A stretch of 37,602 nt of DNA. Origin: Nostoc sp. UCD121 (lineage in GTDB: Bacteria; Cyanobacteriota; Cyanobacteriia; Cyanobacteriales; Nostocaceae). How positions within the stretch are numbered: the stretch's first letter is position 1; each line of letters starts with the position of its first letter. The stretch is from NCBI RefSeq assembly GCF_014222285.1, contig NZ_JACKZS010000059.1, forward strand, positions 1 through 37,602. Reading direction: 5' to 3'. Positions 1-8,700 of this stretch are shown piece after piece. The position numbers and the translations under genes are program-made. Below the pieces are notes generated by a model, which ran no database searches, was not told the origin of the DNA, and saw only the letters and a program-made list of their open reading frames with translations.

Positions 1-231
1 ATATCAAGTTTTCCACAGATTTTTCCATAAAAAGTAAGATTTTTTCCATAATCTAAGTTAAATTTAATCAATTTTTATACGTTACTTAATATTTTCAAAT
101 AATTATTCAACCATTAAGACTAGCGATCGCACTACTGGTTGTGGAAAACTTAAAATATATCTTCAGGATAAAATAAAGACTAGTAAAGCTAAACTTCGGT
201 AAAGGTTACAAAACAAATCAAATCAGATTCA

Positions 232-951
232 ATGACCGCTACTCATCATTTCTGGCTACCTGCACCGACAGATTTAACTTTGTTACCAGATGAGATTCAT
301 GTCTGGCGTATAGAACTTGACCAACCAGAACTACAACTGCAAAATTTAGCAGCAACTCTTTCCAGTGACGAAATGGCTCGTGCTGAACGGTTCTATTTTC
401 AGGAACATCGACAGCGTTTCATTGCTGGTCGTGGCATCTTACGAGCTATATTAGGCCGCTATTTAGGTATCCAGCCTTTACAAGTACAGTTTAATTATCA
501 ACAGCGTGGCAAACCAGTATTAGCAGATACATTTGCCAATAGTGGACTGGCGTTTAACTTGTCTCATTCCCAAGGGATGGGTTTGTGTGCGGTAAATTGT
601 ACTCGCCCAATTGGTGTAGACCTAGAATATATTCGCCCGATGTCTGATATTGAAGCTCTTGCCAAACGGTTCTTTTTACCGAGAGAATATGAGATGTTGC
701 GATCGCTATCTCCCAACCAACAGCAAGAAGTATTTTTCCGTTACTGGACTTGTAAGGAAGCTTATTTAAAAGCAACTGGAGACGGACTATCCCAGTTAGA
801 GCAAATTGAAGTGTCGCTAACTCCCACAGAACCAGCCAAGTTACAGACATCTGAAGACTGGAGTTTATTTGAACTAGTACCCGCTAACAATTATGTTGCT
901 GCTGTTGCGGTAGAGAATTTTGGCTGGAACTTGAAGTCTTGGCAGTATTAA
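232..951 (+). CDS. hetI: Sfp-type 4'-phosphopantetheinyl transferase HetI
   Basis: A 239-residue enzyme that moves 4'-phosphopantetheine from CoA to the conserved serine of acyl carrier proteins, here most likely the ACPs of HglE and HglB. The Sfp/Gsp family marks are clear: FNLSHS near residues 108-113, GVDLE at 128-132 (Asp130 and Glu132 as Mg2+ ligands) and WTCKEAYLK at 172-180 (Glu176). The length fits the Sfp class rather than the short AcpS class. The ATG at 232 is the first start and has no strong ribosome binding site. The 231 bases upstream are AT-rich with one HIP1 site at 123-130. The gene converges on hetN, as in Anabaena PCC 7120, where hetI ends the same cluster. Symbol from family plus conserved order. 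It probably also serves fatty acid synthase ACP (family knowledge, not visible here). Confidence 0.93.
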   Translation: MTATHHFWLPAPTDLTLLPDEIHVWRIELDQPELQLQNLAATLSSDEMARAERFYFQEHRQRFIAGRGILRAILGRYLGIQPLQVQFNYQQRGKPVLADTFANSGLAFNLSHSQGMGLCAVNCTRPIGVDLEYIRPMSDIEALAKRFFLPREYEMLRSLSPNQQQEVFFRYWTCKEAYLKATGDGLSQLEQIEVSLTPTEPAKLQTSEDWSLFELVPANNYVAAVAVENFGWNLKSWQY

Positions 952-955
952 TACT

Positions 956-985
956 TGTCATTTGTCATCTGTCATTTGTCATTAG
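956..985. repeat. Heptad tandem repeat GTCATTT
   Basis: About four degenerate copies of TGTCATTT/TGTCATCT fill the gap between the convergent ends of hetI and hetN. It is the reverse complement of the AATGACA heptad at 21228-21269, so the same short tandem repeat family occurs twice. Such heptad repeats are typical of Nostocales genomes. Confidence 0.8.
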
Positions 986-1010
986 TTATTCTTCCCCAAT
1001 GCCCAATGCC

Positions 1011-1814
1011 CTACTTATCTTCCTGCATATTTCGCACAATTTTTGTTACCAAGTTTCTAGGTACAAATCTGACGCTTTTTGCAAGTATTGCATTGAGTAA
1101 ACCAGGAATGACAATGGTTTGACCCTTCATTAAGGCACGAAAACCAACTTCAGCTACTGTTCGTGCATCCATCATCCTCTTACCCTTGAGCAACTTAGAG
1201 TCAGCCATTCCGGTTCTTTCATGAAAAGCGGATGCGGTTGAGCCTGGGCAAAGAACTGTTACAGTGACACCAGTACCTTCTAACTCATTAGCGATCGCTT
1301 CTGAAAACGATAAGATATAAGCTTTAGTAGCAAAATAAACTGCCATTAAAGGCCCAGGTTGAAAAGCAGCAGCCGAGGATACGTTTAATATTTTACCTTC
1401 ACCTTGCTTTACCATGTGCTTCAGGAATAGCTTAGTTAAATGGGTGAGACACACCAAATTTACCTGTAGCATTTCCAATTCAGTAGCTAGGTCTGTTTCG
1501 TGAAATAATCCATAGATACCAAATCCAGCATTATTTACCAGCACATCAACATTAATATCGGCTTTTTGCAACTCCGTGAAAATTTCTTCAGGAGCCGTTG
1601 ATATAGATAAATCCTTAACAATAGTTTTGACAAAAATTCCAAATTTTTCTTGGAATTTAGCTGCAATTTCTACTAGCGTTGGCCCATTTCTGTCTACTAA
1701 GACCAGATTGTAATCATGAGCAGCAAAAATACACGCTAATTCGTAGCCAATTCCACCGGCTGCGCCAGTAATAAGAGCAGTTTGTTTGCTCTGTTTTTGA
1801 TGTGTTTTGTTCAT
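1011..1814 (-). CDS. hetN: HetN-type short-chain dehydrogenase/reductase
   Basis: A 267-residue classical SDR, most likely an NADP(H)-dependent ketoreductase linked to heterocyst glycolipid synthesis. Seen: the nucleotide motif TGAAGGIG at residues 16-23, NNAG at 94-97, catalytic Ser147 and the YFATK motif at 160-164 (Tyr160, Lys164). It sits between hetI and hglB as hetN does in Anabaena. Anabaena HetN also inhibits heterocyst differentiation through an internal RGSGR pentapeptide just before the ILNVSS strand. At that place this protein reads QGEGK (137-141), so the pattern-control peptide appears to be missing. The reductase call is firm. A HetN-type inhibitor role in this strain is doubtful. 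The ATG at 1812-1814 has only a weak ribosome binding site. Confidence 0.88.
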   Translation of the reverse strand: MNKTHQKQSKQTALITGAAGGIGYELACIFAAHDYNLVLVDRNGPTLVEIAAKFQEKFGIFVKTIVKDLSISTAPEEIFTELQKADINVDVLVNNAGFGIYGLFHETDLATELEMLQVNLVCLTHLTKLFLKHMVKQGEGKILNVSSAAAFQPGPLMAVYFATKAYILSFSEAIANELEGTGVTVTVLCPGSTASAFHERTGMADSKLLKGKRMMDARTVAEVGFRALMKGQTIVIPGLLNAILAKSVRFVPRNLVTKIVRNMQEDK

Positions 1815-1964
1815 GTAATAATGTTGGTGAATTCAATTTGATGAAGCTGCGTTGCATTTACAGTGGTTCTTGTTCTACAATTAAGTACGCGTAATATCTG
1901 AACCTACAAGAAATATCTTGAGTTATTACCCTTTCAAATGCTTATGTGATGCATTGGATAGATG

Positions 1965-2043
1965 TAGCAGTCCAAACGCAAATTTAGGACTTATGCATCG
2001 AAGAAGTTAGGCCTTAAAGGAGTTCGGTTATTTTAGACTGCTA
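1965..2043. repeat. Small inverted-repeat element, TAGCAGTC ends
   Basis: A 79-bp stretch bounded by TAGCAGTC (1965-1972) and its exact complement GACTGCTA (2036-2043). The ends match those of the elements at 10580-10688 and 12573-12683, but the interior does not carry their CGCAAAGG core. It includes AGGACTTATGCA (1986-1997), a motif that recurs in other spacers of this window. Reads as a decayed or divergent member of a MITE-like family. Confidence 0.5.
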
Positions 2044-2295
2044 GCATTAGGCTTTTGATCACTCACAAAAGCCAGCGGGTAAAATCAACCTTTTATGCCC
2101 GACACTAACCATTCTATCCTCAATTGCTTCTGTCAAGGGTTGAATACTAAAAATTTACATGATTGAGCATAAAAAAAACAGGGCAATTATGTTGCCGCTG
2201 TTAGTGTATTAGTTGTTGCTGGCATCTGAAATATTGGCTATTTAGTAGTACTGAGTTTTAAAAAGCTTAGACTAAATAAACTTATTTTTTAGGTT

Positions 2296-2332
2296 CGTAA
2301 CGCACCGAAAGTATCCGGGATGGTGCGTTACG
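2296..2332. repeat. 11-bp palindrome, stem-loop downstream of hglB
   Basis: CGTAACGCACC (2296-2306) and GGTGCGTTACG (2322-2332) form a perfect 11-bp stem with a 15-base loop, 32 bases past the hglB stop. It is not followed by a run of T on either strand, so it is not a textbook intrinsic terminator. It could still protect the 3' end of the hgl transcript. The motif belongs to the palindromic repeats common in Nostoc genomes. Confidence 0.7.
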
Positions 2333-2364
2333 TTCCTAACACATCCTACGCAAGTTGTGAATTT

Positions 2365-3879
2365 CTAAGCGAGATTCAAGAAGCCGCTTTGAATCAAGTA
2401 GGAAGTATAAGTCATAAATAATTGAGAGTCAATGGGAGGACAAGCAATAGAACTACCTGCCAATGCATGAAGAGTATCTTGGCAGCTAATATGGGGTCTT
2501 CTAGCTTGTAAATACAAATCAGGAATAGTCAGTTGTTCATCAGACCAACGTTCCAGCAAAAATGGTCGCAGAGTGTATAAAGGATTGTCAGCAGAAGTCA
2601 CATTATTGATTAACTCTGATTGCCATTTTTCGTAAGGAATCATCTCAACTGAATAACCAAAAGAGCGTATCCACTCAACTAGCATTTTCAAAGCAGCAGG
2701 TTGGGGATGTTGTAAATTGAAAGCCTTACCTATGGATTCTTTTTGCCGTGATAGATAAACGATCGCTTTACTTACATAGTCCACAGGTGACATATCCAAC
2801 ATATAATCTACATCAGGGAAATATCCCATTTGTAGACAGCCTTTGGTCATCAAATTAATAAAGTCATGTGTGTTACAAATGCCTGTTTTGCTATCGCCTG
2901 AAATCAGTGGCGGTCTATGGATAGTTACAGGAAGTCCACGGTCACGAGCAATTTTGACTAACTTTTCGGCTACCCATTTTGTTTGTGAGTAACCAAGATA
3001 AATGCCTTCCCAATGATTGAATTCATCCTGCTCTTTAACAACCTTGCCAGCATAAGCAGTGGATTCAAAAACAGCAACGCTAGAAACGTAATGTACAGGC
3101 TTGACTTTAACTTGACAAGCCAATCTCAAAACTTCCTGTGTTCCTAAAACATTGGCTGCTTTCAGTGCAGAGTATGGGAAAACATAATTCAACAAAGCAG
3201 CACTATGATATATAGTATCAATATTGGCAGCTAAAATTTGAAACTGTTCCGAACCAATACCTAACAATGGCTGAGATAAATCGCCGACAATCGGAATAAT
3301 TCTGGAGCTAAATTCTTCCTGCCAAATTGCATACTGTTCCAGATTCTTTTGGAGTTTGCTTTTGCCTTCTTCGGCATTAGCAGCACGCACCAAGCAATAG
3401 ATATCCGCATTGGTTTCTTGTAGCAATTCCCGGATGATAAAGGCTCCTAAAAAGCCTGTTCCGCCAGTTAAAAAGATATTCTTGGGTTCACCCACAAGTA
3501 CATTAGATGCCGCACCAGGATGGATGGTAGGATCAAGAACAGCCTCAGCACCTAAATCTAGAACAGAGGGTGCAGCGTTGGCATTAGAGGCTACTACCTT
3601 TGTATCTTGAATTGGTGAACCTTCTTGCACTTCTTCAGCTAAACGCTGTGAAAGAGCTTCAATATTTGGGTAATGCCACAGCAGCAATGGAGATGGTTGA
3701 AATCCGAGCAACTTTTCTAAGTTACTTACTAGAATCATTGCTTGGGCTGAATCCAACCCATAGTTTTCTAAATGTTCTTTGACATCTATTTCATCAGTTG
3801 CTACTCCTAGCAATTTAGCTAAGTTAGATATCAAAAATATTTGAATATCGTCTGCGGTAAAAGACTGTTTTATAGTCAT
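2365..3879 (-). CDS. hglB: ACP-thioester reductase HglB (HetM)
   Basis: A 504-residue two-domain protein. Residues 8-85 are an acyl carrier domain with the phosphopantetheine serine in GLDSAQ (Ser44). Residues 130-500 are a thioester reductase of the extended SDR type, with TGGTGFLG at 138-145 and the catalytic YSQTK at 297-301. In this family the reductase releases a carrier-bound acyl chain by NADPH-dependent reduction to an aldehyde or alcohol, which fits the fatty alcohol aglycone of heterocyst glycolipids. The start ATG lies two bases after the hglA stop and is preceded by GGAG, so translation is probably coupled to hglA. Called hetM or hglB in Anabaena. It is the last gene of the hglE-D-C-A-B run. 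Confidence 0.92.
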   Translation of the reverse strand: MTIKQSFTADDIQIFLISNLAKLLGVATDEIDVKEHLENYGLDSAQAMILVSNLEKLLGFQPSPLLLWHYPNIEALSQRLAEEVQEGSPIQDTKVVASNANAAPSVLDLGAEAVLDPTIHPGAASNVLVGEPKNIFLTGGTGFLGAFIIRELLQETNADIYCLVRAANAEEGKSKLQKNLEQYAIWQEEFSSRIIPIVGDLSQPLLGIGSEQFQILAANIDTIYHSAALLNYVFPYSALKAANVLGTQEVLRLACQVKVKPVHYVSSVAVFESTAYAGKVVKEQDEFNHWEGIYLGYSQTKWVAEKLVKIARDRGLPVTIHRPPLISGDSKTGICNTHDFINLMTKGCLQMGYFPDVDYMLDMSPVDYVSKAIVYLSRQKESIGKAFNLQHPQPAALKMLVEWIRSFGYSVEMIPYEKWQSELINNVTSADNPLYTLRPFLLERWSDEQLTIPDLYLQARRPHISCQDTLHALAGSSIACPPIDSQLFMTYTSYLIQSGFLNLA

Positions 3880-3881
3880 TT

Positions 3882-5660
3882 TTAAATCTCCAACAATGAT
3901 GTAGAACGAACAGGGTGATACTGACTGTAATAATCGGAAGCTTGCAGCCCTTGAATTTTCAAATTTTGGACACGATACAAAAAGGCTGCACCAGTCATAA
4001 TTTGATTAGCAACATCAACTACACCACGATTATTTGGTTCAGATAGATATGAACCGCGTACCCAGTCATTGAAACCGCCCATTGCCGGGCCACACCAAAT
4101 TTGATAATCGACTTCTCTACCTTTTTCACCAGAACTAGACCAGCGAGAAGATAATCCTAAATACCAACGGAAAATCAACGCCATTTTTAGTTTAGGATTA
4201 TTGACTGCTTTCCCAAGTTTCTCAGGATTTTTTTGGGACAAATAAGCCGCAGTTCCTTCCCATACTTCGGCAATAGTTTTGCGAAAAACTTGTTTTTCTA
4301 ATTTCTGCCTTTCTGCCAAAGGAATCTCTTCGATGGAATCATAAGCGCGGTAGAGTTCAAATAATTTCTGCGCTCGCATGGGGAACATTGTACCCCGTTT
4401 GAGAACTTGCAATTTGACTCCCATTTCAAACATATCTGCTGCTGGGGCCATTATCATATCAGCCATTTCAGCTTGGGCTAATAACTTTTTGGTATGTTCA
4501 CAAGCCCCAGATTCAACACATGATTGATTAATGGAACCAGTCATTATATAAGCAGCACCCATCATAAAGGCTGCTAATGCTGATTGTGGTGTCCCAATTC
4601 CCCCTGCAACGCCGATTCTAATGGGTGTTTGGTAATGATATTGTGCTTGAATTTCATCCCGCAAGGCAATAATAGAAGGTAACACACAAACCAGGGGACG
4701 GTTATCTGTATGTCCTCCAGAATCAGCCTCGACGGTAATATCATCAGCCATTGGAACTTTGGCTGCAAGGGTTGCTTGTAACTCAGTAATTAACCCTTGT
4801 TCAAGAAGTTCTTTGATTATTCTGGCTGGTGCTGGTTGCAGAAATTTAGTCGCAACTTCTCGGCGAGAAATTTTGGCGATGATTTTATTTTTGATTTCAA
4901 TTTGATTGGCGCTATTCAATGCCAATCCAGCAACACGGTAATAAACAATGTTGGGGGTCAAGTCGAGAAATGCAGATGCTTCTACTGTTCTCACTTGATA
5001 TTTGAGGTATAAATCTACGGCACGGCGTTCAATTGCTGGTTCATTGGGGCTATGAATTAAGTTAAAAGCATAAGGCCCTTGAGGTAAAGCTTGTTGAATG
5101 CGATTGATGGCTGCTTCCAAACGTTCTGGAGTTAAACCACCTGCACCAAAGGAACTCAAAATTTGTTCTTTTCCGAGTGCAATGACCATTTCTTCGGAAG
5201 CAATTCCGCCAGCCATTGCGCCGGTAACGTAGGCATATTTTACTCCATAAGAGGAGAGGAAATTGGGATCTCCAAATTGTTGAATGCGGATTGGGGCTGC
5301 AAATGTTAAGAGTTCTACTTGTGCTGTTGTGCCATTATCACCAGGGGATAAGTAGCCCTCGTTGGTGACACCGATTTTTCCGGCAACTTTCACGATGTAG
5401 CAGGGTTTATTTAATACCATCAATTTATCTTTGATGGTTTGTTTCTCAAAAGATACAGTTTCTAAAGAACCTTTCCAAACTTGGTTTTTGTTATGCGACC
5501 AAGTGGAGAAGTTAAGACCATTATCGTGTTTACTTAGTACCGTATCTACGGTTGTCACGGTAGTTATCCCTCGGATTACAAACAATGGATGATTAAAGTT
5601 GAAGGGTGTAGACTTTTTATCGGAGTCTATATTTTCATACCAATTCTCTAGGAGATGCAC
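3882..5660 (-). CDS. hglA: PfaD-like FMN-dependent enoyl reductase HglA
   Basis: A 592-residue protein of the PfaD/2-nitropropane dioxygenase TIM-barrel type, the trans-acting enoyl reductase of Pfa-like lipid synthases. Seen: the PfaD signature YAYVTGAMAGGIASEE after about residue 142, and the glycine-rich phosphate-binding stretch GVAGGIGTPQSALAA near 348-362. Expected role: reduce the enoyl intermediates made by HglE, HglD and HglC. The longest frame begins with GTG at 5660, which lies inside an inverted-repeat element (5635-5735), has no ribosome binding site and encodes a first dozen residues derived from that element. The true start may therefore be further in; there is no early ATG before the Met of KDKLMVLN (about residue 80). 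Symbol by order in the Anabaena cluster (hglC-A-B). Confidence 0.87.
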   Translation of the reverse strand: MHLLENWYENIDSDKKSTPFNFNHPLFVIRGITTVTTVDTVLSKHDNGLNFSTWSHNKNQVWKGSLETVSFEKQTIKDKLMVLNKPCYIVKVAGKIGVTNEGYLSPGDNGTTAQVELLTFAAPIRIQQFGDPNFLSSYGVKYAYVTGAMAGGIASEEMVIALGKEQILSSFGAGGLTPERLEAAINRIQQALPQGPYAFNLIHSPNEPAIERRAVDLYLKYQVRTVEASAFLDLTPNIVYYRVAGLALNSANQIEIKNKIIAKISRREVATKFLQPAPARIIKELLEQGLITELQATLAAKVPMADDITVEADSGGHTDNRPLVCVLPSIIALRDEIQAQYHYQTPIRIGVAGGIGTPQSALAAFMMGAAYIMTGSINQSCVESGACEHTKKLLAQAEMADMIMAPAADMFEMGVKLQVLKRGTMFPMRAQKLFELYRAYDSIEEIPLAERQKLEKQVFRKTIAEVWEGTAAYLSQKNPEKLGKAVNNPKLKMALIFRWYLGLSSRWSSSGEKGREVDYQIWCGPAMGGFNDWVRGSYLSEPNNRGVVDVANQIMTGAAFLYRVQNLKIQGLQASDYYSQYHPVRSTSLLEI

Positions 5661-5735
5661 GTAATAATTTTTAAACGAACCGCAAAGGACGCAAAGGGCG
5701 CAAAGGAAGAGAAGGTTTAGAGAGAATTGGTATGA
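5635..5735. repeat. Inverted-repeat element with 15-bp ends, hglC-hglA spacer
   Basis: A 101-bp unit bounded by TCATACCAATTCTCT (5635-5649) and its exact complement (5721-5735). The middle (about 5675-5714) is GAACCGC followed by a 9-base period of CGCAAAGGR, then AAGAGAA. The same core occurs at 10619-10656 and, with changes, at 12484-12543 and 12613-12652. The left end overlaps the annotated 5' end of hglA. Looks like a MITE-like or ERIC-like dispersed repeat. Confidence 0.75.
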
Positions 5736-5739
5736 GATA

Positions 5740-8700
5740 TTAAGATTCGTCGTTAAGCAAGTTTTGGGCGCAAGCTAGTTGCAATTGAATTATTTCGCTC
5801 ATTTGCTGACTGTAATCTTGTCTAGCTTGTAAAAAAGCAGTGTGTGCTTTAGTTATCTTTGAATTATTAGCATTGAGTTTTTGATACTGGGTCTTATTTA
5901 AATCGAACATGCTGATGATGCTACTAATTTTTTGAGTTCTGACGGGTGGGAAAGAAACAGGAATTGGCTGTCTAATTGCGCTTGACTCAGAAGATTGTAA
6001 TTGTTCTCTCGGTTGAAAAACGTTATCAATGATATTTTTCGGTTTTACTTCTTCTGGCTGAGGCAAGATGTTAAGGGAATGGCTTTCTTGTTGGGTTATG
6101 TGGTTGGAAGTGTTAAGAAAATCTGTGATTTCAGATTGTTGGATATTAGGTATATCTGGATGCTGTATTTTGAAACGTTCGCTCCTAAGATCCCCAGCAA
6201 AATCTTCAACAAGTTTACGATTCTCTTCGCTCAAAATTGTAGCAGCGATCGCTTTCCCACCCAAGGTAACTGTTCTCAATGTTGCTTTATTTGAATTAGC
6301 ACTTTCCTGGGCTTTGTTGTACAAGGGTGATAAATCCACGTTCACCTGATGGCTGAGTAGTTTTGCTAATGCTTTGACCATTGAAGCATGGTCATCCATT
6401 CCCCTACGATTTAGAGAAACTGTGATATGTTCTTTGTTGCCAAGAATTTTATCAATCCATCGTGAACAGACACTACCTGCGCCTGCTTCTAGAAATATTT
6501 TCACACCATCATCGTAGACACGATTTACTAATTGTGGAAAATCAAGCTCTTGGCACAATCCTTTGGCGATGTTGTGAGCGATCGCATCACTTTCAAGTAC
6601 AATCGGTTGATAGTCGGCGGCAGAATAAAAAACGATACCGGGAAGATTTTGTGATGGTAAGCTGTTTACCTTCTTAATTTCCTCGTACTGCGATCGCATC
6701 GCTTCACAATGTATCGCATGGTCGAAGGGCGCGGGGAAGGCGTTACAGCCTAAAGTCGCAATCACTCGCTTACAGGCGGCATCATCACCAGCAATTAATA
6801 CTTCTTCTGGTGTGTTGATTTGAGTTAAGTAGACGTGATTTTCATGTTTCAGGCATTCTCTAACTTTCGATGGAGTAGCCATGAGAACATAGGTATTCCA
6901 AAAATTGTTGTTTGGTGAATCTGTTAATCCCCAATATTCACGCACTGCATTTTTTGGCCCAGATAATTTATCGCCAAATAAAGGTGATGAATTTAAGGTA
7001 TTACTTCCGCCCTCAAAATCACTCCAAACTCCTTGGGCAACCATCATACTAGTTTCACCCAAGCTATAACCAAATACAGATTGCGGCTTGACTTTAAAAT
7101 CATCTCGGAAAATTGCCGTCATGTATCTAGCAAAGGCGATTTCGCTTTCAAACATTGCTAGCGAATCATCTAACAATTGCTTTTCGAGTGTTTCTAGTTG
7201 CCTGGTTGTCAATTTAGGTAAACTTCTGGGATAAACCAGCTTTTCAACATCAGCAGCCCGATTGTAGAGGTTGTTACTTTTTAAGTCCTCGAAAACTTTA
7301 GGAAATAACCGGAAGACGGTACGACCAATGCCAATATAAGAATTGACTGCTGCGGGGTAAACATAAGCAACTGCTCCAGTTTTACCCAATGGTTTCGCGG
7401 TGAAATAACTTCCTAAAGGTGTTTGCCAATCTGTGCCGTTTTCAAAGGCATTATTTACACCTTTGCGGGCAGATTCGATTTCTTTGAGTAAATCTTTTGT
7501 GTTACGTCCTGTGATTGATAAGACGTATTTTGCATCAGATTGCTGTTGAAAAGTAGCAAATGTCTCGCTGGCGGTAGCTGATAAAGAAGAACTAGCTTCG
7601 ATGGATTTTTGGAGATGGTTTAGGATATTGGGTATAGTGGAGCGATCGCTAACTGCTATCGGAAACAGATGAAAAGGCATTTGTTGCAAATATCTGTTAT
7701 CCCGCTCCTCTTGGCTGGGTTCCTCCGATAAAATTAAATGGGCGTAACTGCCATCTATACCCATACTATTAATCGCTGCTATTCTGCGTGTGCCGCCTTT
7801 ATCGACAAACCAAGGTCTTGATTCCATCGCCACATAGAAGGGACTACCTTCCCATACTTGCGGTGTTTTGACACCAGACCATTTGGGAGTGGCGGGAATA
7901 TACCTGTAATAAAGACAGAGAGCGGTTTTGATTAAGCTAGCAATTCCCGATGCTGTATAGGTGTGGCCGATATTGGATTTAACGCTACCTAACGCACAAT
8001 GCAAACCGTTGCCCACTTTCGGATAAGCTTGCAGTAAACCTGTGATTTCGGCTTCATCCTCCTGGGGAACGCCACTACCGAAGACTTCCACATAGTTAAC
8101 TTCTGTGGGTTGAATCTCCGCCATCTGGAAAGCTTGTTTGCAGACATTACTGATAGCTGAGGCATCAGGTTTTACCAGAGCGTCACTCAAGGTAGAATTA
8201 CCTTGTGCAAAACTCATAGCATCAATTACTGCATAGATGCGTTCGTTGTCTTCCTTAGCTGCTTCGTAGCGCTTGAGGACGACAGCACCCGCACCTTCGC
8301 CAACCGTCCAGCCATTTGCTTGTTGGTCATAACCCAATGTGTTGACACCCGTATTAATTGGGGCAAATTGGCTGCGGAATAAGACGTTTTCTACACCGCC
8401 GGCTAAATCTACCGCACCCACAACCACCGCGTCTACTTCTCCGGTAGCGAGTAGCATTTGGGCAATTTCCAAGGCTTTGAGGGCAGAATTTTCGCCAGCG
8501 CTAACGGTGAATGCTGGGCCAGTGAAATTCCATAAAGCAGAAATTCGACTTGCCATGATGTTGGCGATGTGACTTACATATTCGCCGATTTCTACTGGTT
8601 GGTGAATGCTATCTTTGACAATGGTTTCCAGTTGCGCCAGTTGTTCAGCAGGTAGAGAAATTCCTTGGTTGAGTAAGCCATCCTTAACTTGCCAAGAGAG

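Larger units (their letters stand above)
1815..2364. other. Spacer between hetN and hglB, no gene
   Basis: These 550 bases hold no convincing gene. They contain a small inverted-repeat element (1965-2043), an 8-bp perfect hairpin at 2050-2073 (GGCTTTTG/CAAAAGCC, loop of 8) and a strong 11-bp palindrome at 2296-2332. The A-rich run at 2170-2178 is not linked to a hairpin. The hetN promoter should lie here because the gap from hglB is long, but no promoter motif stands out. Confidence 0.6.

Noticed and set aside
123..130. HIP1 octamers (GCGATCGC) as regulatory sites
   Set aside because: They are spread through coding and spacer DNA over the whole window, as is usual in this group, and mark the lineage rather than a local function.
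554..850. Antisense frame within hetI
   Set aside because: It is fully covered by a clear hetI reading frame with family motifs; the same applies to the other overlapping frames inside the hgl, hgd, GT, hisA, csaB and birA genes.
2050..2073. Perfect 8-bp hairpin in the hetN-hglB spacer as a terminator
   Set aside because: No T run on either strand, and it lies about 290 bases past the hglB stop.
3879..3882. Possible fusion of hglA and hglB
   Set aside because: A clear TAA stop and a separate ATG with GGAG ribosome binding site show two genes two bases apart.
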